A stretch of DNA of 64,000 bases from Sphaerosporella brunnea (Eukaryota; Ascomycota; Pezizomycetes; Pezizales; Pyronemataceae): NCBI GenBank assembly GCA_008704415.1, contig VXIS01000134.1, positions 53,833 to 117,832 on the forward strand, given 5' to 3'. Positions within the stretch are counted from its first letter, which is position 1. Each line of letters starts with the position of its first letter. This document shows positions 23,719-32,136 of this stretch, one piece after another. The notes under the pieces are model-generated. The model made no database searches. It saw only the letters and a program-made list of their open reading frames with translations, and was not told the origin of the DNA. Position numbers and translations under genes: made by a program.

Positions 23719-23732
23719 CCCTAACCCTACCC
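23719..23732. repeat. Telomere-like CCCTAACCCTACCC tract
   Basis: Degenerate double CCCTAA unit about 90 bp upstream of the kinase gene start. Confidence 0.4.
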
Positions 23733-23817
23733 TTCAACCCCCGTACGCACGTCACGTCGCTTCTCTTGAATCCCGCTGCGGCAACACCGACCCTACAACC
23801 TACACCGCACGTCAAAG

Positions 23818-26104
23818 ATGCCGCCTTCGCCCAGGTTCCCTGAATTGCGTCGCGACACGGTCGTGACGGACCGTTTTTTGGACAACGCATTCACAGGTAT
23901 GTCGATGACCGCGCGAACGGCGTTGCACGTGTGCTGACGAACAGACTTCCTGGAACTCGTGCAGCACGGCAAGGGAATGTCTCCGGAGCGCCTGGAGGAC
24001 AAGTTCGCTCAACTGCTGGCACCGCTTGTCAACCAGCTTCACGAGCAGCGATTGAAGTCGGAAAATGCGGTGCAGATGATTCAGTTAGAGTCGCAAAATG
24101 CGGTGCAGAAGATTCAGCTAGAGTCGCAAAATGCGGTGCAGAAGGTTCAGTCAGAGTCGCAAAATGCGATGCAGAACGTTCAGTCAGAGTTGCAGCAGAC
24201 CAAGTTGGTTTTGGCGCAGACAGACTTCGCTTTGCGCAACGCTGAAGCTGAGCTGCGGACGTTCTGGTCGGCATCCCTCAGTAAGTGTCTCCACCGAGTT
24301 GCGCGGCTCGCTGAAAAGATCGCTGATTCCGCCTTGCAGTCGCCAAGTCCAAGACGGAGATCTGGAACGCGGCGGTGGGCAACCTGGACCCCGAGCGTCT
24401 CTCTCGCCAGCTGCCGAAGCCGCCGCCGCTCTCCGGTCGAATCGCCAAAGATGCGAAAGCCCTGGGCAGGAGCAAGACGCCGGTTGCCGAAGACCAGCTA
24501 TATGAGCCTGTTTGCGCTCTGCTGCGAGCGATGGTCGGGAAAGCGGGCATCGTGTTCGACACGCACGCCCGCCCCTACCTGAACGGTCTCAAGCCGGATA
24601 TCTCTGTGTGTGCGTCGACCATTGACAGTCCCCACGGCGCTTACGTGCACATCGTCGGTGAGCTCAAGTCACGCGATGTCCCCCTGGACGCCGACGCCCG
24701 TGGTCAACTGCTGAACTACTTGCACTGGCTGTTGACTCTGCAGCCGTCACGGCACAGATTCACCGGCTGGTTGTCAAACATCAGGGACAACGTTTTCATC
24801 CTGGTTGAGCGAAATCCTAGAGGGGGGCGTCCGTTCGTGTCGGCGTACGCGCCAGTGAGTTTTGAGATGGCGGTCGCACATCTCGGTGTGATAATGAAAG
24901 CCCACGAGGAACAACCTTTGCGCCCAGAGTTCAGCAGCCGGTTGGGTAACATTCACCAGCACCTTGGCATGTCGTGCAATAGCGCAGTAGCCTCATTCGT
25001 CCTGAAAACGGAAGCCGCCAACACCCGCGAGTGGAACTGGACCACACAGGGGATCGAAACTGCAAAGCCTGCGATGACTAAAGGAGGCAAGAGTGACCCC
25101 GTGTCGGTGAAGCGATCACTGCTGAACGGGCGACTGGAGCCCCTAAAAACGAAATCAAGATCCTACGCACCATCGCAAACGCGGCGGACAAGAGCCCCCA
25201 CCTTCCGATGCTGCTCTTCTGGGCTGCAGACTTCAAGGAATTCGGTATGTTGCCGGTTGGGAAACCGGCCGATCCACTCAAACTCAACAACACCCCGAGC
25301 CTCGCAGTGCGGATACTTCACGACGTTTTCGACGGCATGGACTGGCTCCATAAACACGGTCTCATGCATCGTGATATACGTTGGGACAACATCGTGGTAA
25401 ACGAGCAGGAACGCGGTGTTCTCATCGACTTGGGAAGCGTGACCGCCACCAACCAGCCGGCATCGCAATACTATGGCGGCTGGGAGTGCGTGCCACCGCG
25501 TCTGCTCAAGAACGAGGCCATGAACAAGCCATACACGCCACGGGTCGGTGACGACTACCACGCCTTTATTCTCCTGGTCAACACCTTGTTGTTCCCGTTT
25601 TCCTTCCGCGGATGGAGCAGCGCCAACGTCGGGTTCAGAGGAACTCGCGAAAACGAACGACTGCAGCACTTCTGGCGCGGGCTCACGAAGTCCCAGATCT
25701 GGGGCCCGTTTGTGGCGGCGGCTGCAAGCGGAAAGCGCGACGAGGTACGCAGCATCCTGCAAATGGTGATGAGTATCGATTGCACCGGGAGTTATTGGGT
25801 GCAGGATCCAGATGAGCATGAGGACCCCGACGGTAATGCCAATGACTGGACGCAGGATATCCGCTTTGAGCACGCCGACGACCCGATTGGTTTGGACGAT
25901 GAGATCGGTGATGCCGTTCACGGCGTTGCGGTGGAACAGTCACCCGAGCCTGAATCGATTGCCGATGCGGGACGTGGAATCGACCCTCACAATGCCGCTT
26001 CCGATGATGGGAACTCGGACAACCACAGCAACATTGATGCGAAGAAGAGAGGCATCAATCGCTGGCATGTGAGGTTGATGAGAGCCCTTCGTTTAAGGGA
26101 TTAG
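23818..26104 (+). CDS. REase-like plus FunK1/Crinkler-type kinase, four exons
   Basis: Exons 23818-23896, 23945-24280, 24340-25092 and 25140-26104 give 710 residues. Introns are 48, 59 and 47 nt; the first two are textbook, the third (GTGACC donor, CTGAAC branch) is inferred because it restores frame. Order: short N-terminus; a coiled coil of four 11-residue repeats (about residues 64-107); a module with LKPDISV and, further on, VGELKSRD, the D...ExK spacing of a PD-(D/E)XK nuclease fold (about residues 195-225); then a kinase with HRDIRWDNIVV (catalytic Asp and Asn kept), LIDLGS in place of DFG, and VGDDYHAF. The glycine loop and VAIK lysine are not evident, so the N-lobe is reduced. The acidic C-terminus ends in a basic patch. 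Fungal FunK1 kinases and Crinkler-type effectors can combine such modules; catalytic activity here is not shown. Confidence 0.75.
24058..24189 (+). repeat. Four tandem 33-bp units coding a hendecad coiled coil
   Basis: Units at 24058, 24091, 24124 and 24157, each encoding (E/K)SQNAVQKIQLE-like 11 residues. Repeat copies differ by a few bases. Eleven-residue periodicity suits a straight or slightly right-handed coiled coil. Copy number is likely to vary between strains. Confidence 0.85.
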
Positions 26105-26827
26105 TTGTGCTGGGCGGTGGTATTTCAACTGCACGGGTGGGAGAATCGTATCAGTTCTCCACGGCAATTGTTTGATAAATAAATGATGAAAAATCGGGGA
26201 TGCCGTTCTTTCCCCCTTGTTCCTTTGTCTGTGCCCCCCGCGGAGAACCCGTGCTGAAACTAAATGCACCCCGTGCAGAGCGTGCTGCGTGCACTGCAGG
26301 TAAGTATAGACGAAAGCAGACCGGTTCGTAAGGCGCAACAATATGCACACAAACAATAATGAACATACGGTGATACATATTAGCTATAGATTTGCTATAT
26401 GATACCAAATGGTGACCCTCAGCGTCCAGGGCTGTCCGGACTCTAGCCCACGCTGCTGCCTAGCCAGCAGAGACACTCGTATGTGTGGTTTCTTTCCCCC
26501 ACCTGCGAGACCTGCCAGGGTCGTTTTGATTGCTTGAGCACACCAAGTGGGTACCGTGTTGGCCACCCAGAATATCTGCTCCTGCGTCGGCACATCATGA
26601 CTCACAACGACATGCGCCTGGATATGAAGGGCAACGAATAGCGCTTGCGGGATCGAAACACGGGGCCCAACGAGATAATGGCAGCACTGGCTCCGCGGAC
26701 GACTGCGGTGGCGATGGCCGGGAAAGACAACAACTGCTGTGAACATCGTGACATGCCGGGTATGTGACGCTGCTTTTCCTGTGCATTCAACGCTAAAGCA
26801 AACCAGCGCTGCATAGAGATTACAAAG
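26105..26827. other. Non-coding or decayed, upstream of a deaminase-like relic
   Basis: A long minus-strand open frame (26384-27028) covers this stretch but its product is low in distinguishing features and it overlaps the better-supported plus-strand relic at 26828-26987. Confidence 0.35.
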
Positions 26828-26987
26828 CTGATCTCGCCGCTTGCACCATGTGTTTGGGGGCGGCGATACGGAGGAGAACAATGCCAGCAACGTCGAGTTC
26901 CTAAAGGAAGCTGGTCTCAATGTTGTAGCAGTGGATAGCGCGACACAACTCAAAGATATCGCAACAGCAATACAGCACGTTATGTAA
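26828..26987 (+). pseudogene. Possible cytosine-deaminase-like C-terminal relic
   Basis: Three frames in succession give LISPL, CTMCLGAAI and then VFGGGDTEENNASNVEFLKE-AGLNVVAVDS before a TAA at 26985. Together this resembles the zinc-site helix (SPC-x-MC-x-GA-I) and the following strand and helix of yeast-type cytosine deaminases. Two single-base shifts break it, and the upstream HAE motif was not found. Alternative: an unrelated decayed exon. Confidence 0.35.
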
Positions 26988-28059
26988 CAGACAAGGTCGA
27001 TATCCATCACGTACGGGGGGTGTGCCATAATCGTTCGCGGTTGAAGACAGACAATAAACTTGATTAGGCATGATTCGCGTCACTACCTGCGGGAGAATGG
27101 CAACGCATCAACTGGCGACCCGAGCTTCAAGCGTTCCCTTCAAGGAACCCGTCGCGACGTAGGTTCGCCAACTCGCACGTTTTTTGTACACCTGCCCATC
27201 GTCTTCCACAAGCAGTAGTTACCTTCAACCCCCCATGCTTTCGTAAGGAGGTATGACAAAGACTCAACGTTGGCGTGCCTCGGCCAGCGGTCTGGCGGGT
27301 CCCTGGCTGCACCACGGGCGCCGTCTGACACCATTCGATCGTAAAGGATCGTGCTCTGCCATTCTAGTCCATCTCCGCACGGGTGCGCGTGCGCTCGACC
27401 AATTGCGGCGACTCAGCGTCCGTCCACCACCGACCGCTTCCTGGCGTGTAAACGCGCTCCCATCCGGCCGCGCCTGCGTCGCTTCACTCCTCCGTCCAGT
27501 CACGCGTCGTGGCGCTTCATCATTTTTCCTGCTCCTCCACCCCTCCAAGAAATTACAGCCGCTGTGACCGTCTGATTCTGTAGGCTTGCTTTGCCAACCA
27601 TTCCCCACCACAGGTAGTTGAAAATTGCAAGTCCAGACTAACCGCTCAAACCTCGCTCCACCAATTTTGTTTGCGATATCTGTTAGATCTCTGCTGACCT
27701 TCCGATTTGTAAGGGCTTTGACGAATCCCAATCTGCTGTACACCCTTGATATTGCGGGTGGTCTCGGCAGCAGCTACCCCCACCCGATTCGGCCCGTTTG
27801 AGCGTTGACGACAGATCAGTGCAGTCAGTTCAAGACATTGGCATTTGCCGAAACAGAAATGCAGAGTGAAGTTCAGGAAAGCTGTATTTGGGAAAGTAAA
27901 ATCGCAGTATTGGATGGAGTCCCTTGCAAATTGTAATGTGATATCTGCGCGGCAGTCTAGGCTGCCGAGTGCGGCCCATTTTTGTTGATGGTTGCGCTGC
28001 CTACATCCTGACTTGTAGGCATAAGACAACTGGATCTTGAAGGCTTGTCCGACAGATCA
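26988..28059. other. No supportable gene
   Basis: A minus-strand open frame (27646-28029) could be an N-terminal zinc-binding segment of a transposase (CRQRNHQQKWAALGSLDCRA), but it lies opposite to the MULE relic and nothing confirms it. Confidence 0.3.
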
Positions 28060-28136
28060 GAAGAGAAGCGCCTTGAAATGTCCAAGTTACCTCAGCAAAG
28101 TTGGTCAGAGCGAAGCATCCGCGATCAGACATTATC

Positions 28137-28225
28137 TACATCGTGGATTTGGAGAACCCGAGCTGCTCTTGCTTATCTACGCTTCCAGGATACAGATATT
28201 CCTTGTGCCCACGTTGTTGCTTTAA
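28137..28225 (+). pseudogene. MULE transposase SWIM-finger relic
   Basis: YIVDLENPSCSC in one frame continues, after a one-base shift, as YLRFQDTDIPCAHVVALI in the next. Joined across the shift this is C-x-C...C-x-H with the flanking pattern (VDLEN...C-x-C...RFQD-x-x-IPCAH) typical of SWIM zinc fingers at the C-terminus of Mutator-like transposases. The transposase core was not seen upstream. Confidence 0.6.
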
Positions 28226-28475
28226 TTGGTATCACTGGGCGGTTCTCATTTGTCGTGATTTCGAAGATCACGAGTTGCCAATTCATTCAGGTGACATTTC
28301 TCAACGCATCCAGATGCCTGGCCGCAGGGTTTGCAGTCAAAACTATGCTGGCGTATACCTCGAGACGCGTCACCTCATGCTTGATGTGAAAAGCTAGTAC
28401 ATCAATGGTTAGGAGGTTAGCGGAAGCAAGTTTCATCGTGCTGAAGGCAGCAAGCTGCTCATTTACACCATCGTC

Positions 28476-29138
28476 GTCGCTACCTTGCTGATTGGCCTGG
28501 GTGTCCTGCGCGTCAAGGACATTGTCGCTACCTTGCTGATTGGCCTAGTTGTCCTGCGCATGTAGGACATCGTTGTCACGGCGTGAGTTTGGAAGTAGTT
28601 TTCCGACTAGGCTACCAGCTTTGACTCTCCCTGGAATCGGCTGGAACTCTCAGATCTAAGACTTCAAAGGATGCTGATTCATTTGCTGTTCTCAAATTTA
28701 CCCGTCCGTGGATGGTTGTCACGTGGTGAGGTTTGGAAGTGGGGGTTGTTTGTGGTGTCATAATGAGGCTTTGCAGGGAGGCTCGGTGGGATGGCTCCGA
28801 GCCGAGGTTATGTTCGGCTACCACGTGGCGTGGCGCACTGCGATCACGTGATTGCTATAAAGGGCCTTCGCTTCCGCTTTGTTGTTTGTTTTCCTTTCCT
28901 CTTTACTGAACCTTCTATGTCAATCTGAGTACCTTCGTTCCAATCTGAATCCTAACCGTGCGCATCGCGCCTCTTGTCCTGCCTTCGGATCTTGTTCCTG
29001 CTCTGGTTCTTGTCCCCTTCCGTCGCTCCTCTGTACGCGAGTACCTTGGGCCCCTCAAGTCTGTTTCCGCCCATATCCGTTACAATCGTCACCACCTTGC
29101 TGATCGTCTGCCTGATTGTTCTGCACGTCTGGGACATC
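28476..29138 (-). repeat. 48-51-bp tandem repeat, about three units, split by a solo LTR
   Basis: Units at 28476-28523, 28524-28571 and about 29088-29138 (the third follows the LTR). On the minus strand they encode DNVLDAQDTQANQQGS-like repeats of the decayed gene. Confidence 0.7.
28574..29084 (+). repeat. Solo LTR of the 514-bp Gypsy family, with target duplication
   Basis: 511 bp, begins TGTCACGGCGTGAGTTTGG and ends CATATCCGTTACA. Perfect 5-bp duplications ATCGT flank it (28569-28573, 29085-29089). Homologous over its full length to the LTRs at 30321 and 35922. Confidence 0.92.
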
Positions 29139-30320
29139 GTCACCATGTAGAAAACCCAAATCCGATGATTTCTCGCTCTCGGAGTCTTGCTCACTCTCGC
29201 TCTCAGAGTCTTCCCCAGTCGCTTCACTTTTGTTGCCGTCAGAGTCTTCATCAAAGACTTCCTTGTATATCATGAGCTTCATATGCAGATCAGCGAAGAA
29301 TGCCACGGGATAGAATGCGAGATCCTTATAGGCCATGGTGTGAAGTCGCAGGCGTCAGCTGGCTTCAGTTTTGAACGTGGTCCGTGCTTTCCAAAAAATC
29401 TCCCAGCGATTATCCATGCCACCAAGCGCACCGACCAAACAACATCGTCTGTTTTCTAGATTGCTGCGAAATTCGATGTCACTTGCGGAAATAGTGTAGT
29501 CCTGGGAGCGAGCAACCACAAGTATTGATTCTGCCACTTTGATGGTGTAGTACCAGAGACAATCTTGGAGGCCGTTGCAGTTGAGACAGGCTACACACAC
29601 GATCTGCACCAGGGGAAGGTTCTTGGACAGGGTTTGGCCGAGCGACCAGTTTCTCATTTTCAGGCGTATGAGTGCCTTTTGGGTTGGGTCCTGCACGATC
29701 TTATGTCAAGTATTGCATTGCGACTTCTGGCCATATGTGATAACATCCTTGGTCGCCACTGATTGCAAGAATTGACGATGATTGATGCCGTGATGTTTCG
29801 CAGTGAAGGCTGAACTCAGCGCTGCGAGGGCGTATTCATCAGCACACTCTCGACGGTTGGTAAGGTGCTGAAGAAAGTCTTCATCGGTAACTCCAAGACT
29901 CGTCATGACGTTCGGCAGATGAAATGGAAGTTCAAAGACCAGCAACGGGCTTGCTTCGGCAACCTTGTTAGGGGACGGGGAAAGACACATCGTTGCTGAC
30001 ACCAGTCCACTGTGCAGGATGTACATCTTCAGCGTCGCTGGGAATAACAGGACATCCATTGCCTGATCGCCCTTCTTGCGATTGCGAATCTCCAAATCCA
30101 ACGTGTACAGGACTTCGCACTTCGTCAGATCCTCATAAAGAGACCGGAGCTGTAGCAGTATCTGTGACATGTTGAGCGAACGTTTTCTAAAGAGGCAGTC
30201 TTTGCCATTAAAGACGGTTTCAGTCATTCCCTTCGCTGTGAGGGCAGCAAAGACCTTATTGAAGAACGTTTGTCGCCTGTGGTTTCATCAGCTAAGTGCC
30301 ATGATGGAAGGGGGGGAGGG

Positions 30321-30834
30321 TGTCACGGCGCGAGTTTGGATGGAGTTTTCCGACGAAGCTACCGGCTTTTACTCTCAATGAAATCGGCTAGAACTCTCAG
30401 ATCTAAGGCTTCAAAGGATGCTGATTCATTTGCTGTTCTCAGATTTACCCTCCCATGGATGGTTGTCACGTGGTGAGGTTCGGAAGTGGGGGTTATTTGT
30501 CGTGTCGTGATGAGGCTCTGTAGGGAGGCTAGGTGGGGTGGCTCCGAGCCGAGGTTATGTTCGGCTACCACATGGCGCGGGGCACCGCGATCACGTGAGT
30601 GCTATAAGGGGCCTTCGCTTCCACTTTGTTGTTTGTTTTCCTTTTCCTCTTTACTGAACCTTCGTATGTCAATCTGAGTACCTTCGTTCCAATCTGAACC
30701 CTGACCGTGCACGTCGCGCCTCTCGTCCTGCCTCCGGATCCTGTCCCAGCCCCTTGTTCCTAAACCTGTTCGATAACCCTCTGTACGCGAGTACCTTGGG
30801 CCCCTCCAGCCTGTTCCCGACCCTTTCCGTTACA
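30321..30834 (+). repeat. 5' LTR of the Gypsy element
   Basis: 514 bp, TGTCACGG...TTACA. Contains GCTATAAGG (about 30601) as a likely TATA box and ACTGAACCT at 30653-30661, about 50 bp downstream, which pairs with the primer site after the LTR. Confidence 0.92.
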
Positions 30835-30836
30835 CT

Positions 30837-30845
30837 AGGTTCAGT
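30837..30845 (+). other. Self-priming primer-binding site
   Basis: AGGTTCAGT, two bases after the LTR end, is the exact reverse complement of ACTGAACCT inside the LTR. No TGG-type tRNA primer site is present. This is the arrangement used by Tf1/sushi elements, where the 5' end of the transcript folds back to prime reverse transcription. Confidence 0.7.
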
Positions 30846-30894
30846 CCACCAAAGCCCAACCTACTCGTTCTATCACCTCGTCCCCCGTTCCACC

Positions 30895-32136
30895 ATGGCC
30901 ACCTATCACGACCTCCGGGTCCCTGCCGACCTGTGGGCAGCCATCGAAACAGGTGCACAAGCACCCCCAGAAGGCTTCCCTCAGGAAGAACGCGACCAAC
31001 GCCTGATCGATTTCGCCCATATGGCTCAGCAACTCCTAGCCTGCGAAGCACCTCCAAACTTGGAGGAAGAACTGGAAGAGCCACGTGCCGAACTTCAAAC
31101 CACTCAGATCGAGGGTGATGCAGCCCGCACCGCACTTACCGCTACTACGGCCCAGCTAAACCAGGTCCTGGCTATCGCCGCTGGCCAGGTTCATGAGAAC
31201 CCAGAAGGTGGTGGTCAGTCAGGAGGGTTCCCCGATGCCCCCACCTTCGATGATAGCAAGCCGGAGGAGTTGAGGACCTGGATCCTCCAGCTCCGCAACA
31301 AGCTTGCTGCTCAACCAACCCGTTACCCATCCAAACAATTTCGCCTCCGCTACGCCTTCAATCGCTTGACTGGGGCCGCTCTTAACCAGCTTCACTCCTA
31401 CGCCGATGAAGATACTGGAGATATTGCCCTAAACTCCCTCAACGACCTGTTACCTGTCCTTCGTCAAGCCTACAATGACCCCGACCGCTCTCGCACCGCT
31501 GCCCGTGAAATTCGTCGTCTTCGGCAGAAGAACCTACTCTTTTCCACCTACCTTGCTGACTTCCGTCGACTGATGGGAGATCTAAACTGGGATGAAATCG
31601 CTCAGAAGGACCAGCTTTACGAAGGCTTGTCCGAGAAGATGAAGGACGCCCTTCTGCACCGTGCAGCCTCCGACAACACTCTTGCAGCCTTTATCAACCT
31701 CTGTAAGGACGTGGATAATCGGATTCGTGCCTGAGCAGAGGAGCGCAAGCCGCCCTCACCTTGTTCCACCGTCACCACCACCAGCCATAGAAGCACCCAT
31801 CGCCCCTCTGCCCCGGCCACATCTACTGCCCCCGCGACCACCGGCAACCACCCTACCAACTCCAACAGTGGAAACTATGGCCCTGTTCCAATGGAGCTCT
31901 CTGCTGCCCGGCGTGAGGCCGAGCGTCAGAGGATCCGTGACGAAAGGATGGCAAAGGGGCAGTGCACCTACTGCGGATCGGACCAACACTTTCGCCTCGA
32001 CTGCCCACGCCGGATAGCTGCCGACGCTCGTCGAGTCCGCGCCGCCGAGGCGTCACTGGTGACCACGGTTATCCCTACTGCCCCGCCATTGGGAAACTCC
32101 ACTGCTGCTTCCGATGTCCAGCCGTCGGAAAACTAG
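30895..32136 (+). pseudogene. gag of the Gypsy element, with in-frame TGA
   Basis: ATG at 30895 (context CACCATGG). The capsid region is of the retrotransposon Gag type (FDDSKPEELRTWILQLRNKL, YLADFRRLMGDLNWDE). A TGA at 31732-31734 interrupts it where the sister copy at 46.8 kb reads through (ICAQVEERK). The same frame continues to a zinc knuckle CTYCGSDQHFRLDC (about residues 357-370) and stops at 32134-32136. The stop is consistent with CGA to TGA. Confidence 0.85.

Larger units (their letters stand above)
28293..30262 (-). pseudogene. Decayed minus-strand gene with acidic, repeat-rich C-terminus
   Basis: Fragments in order on the minus strand: 30262-29706 (from TFFNKVFAALTAKGMTETVF to HHGINHRQFLQSVATKDVIT), 29696-29355 (KNLPLVQIVCVACLNCNG and DYTISASDIEFRSNLE), 29336-29085 (an acidic Ser/Glu/Asp stretch), and, across an inserted solo LTR, 28573-28293 (NEQLAAFSTMKLASANLLT to DALRNVT and TGA). 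Stops separate the fragments, including a CAG-to-TAG change in one repeat unit. The 5' part is absent; the Gypsy LTR at 30321 begins 58 bp beyond. No family recognised; it may belong to a transposon or be a host gene. Confidence 0.45.

Noticed and set aside
26384..27028. 214-codon minus-strand open frame
   Set aside because: No domain, cysteine/histidine scattered without pattern, and overlaps a plus-strand segment with better coding character.
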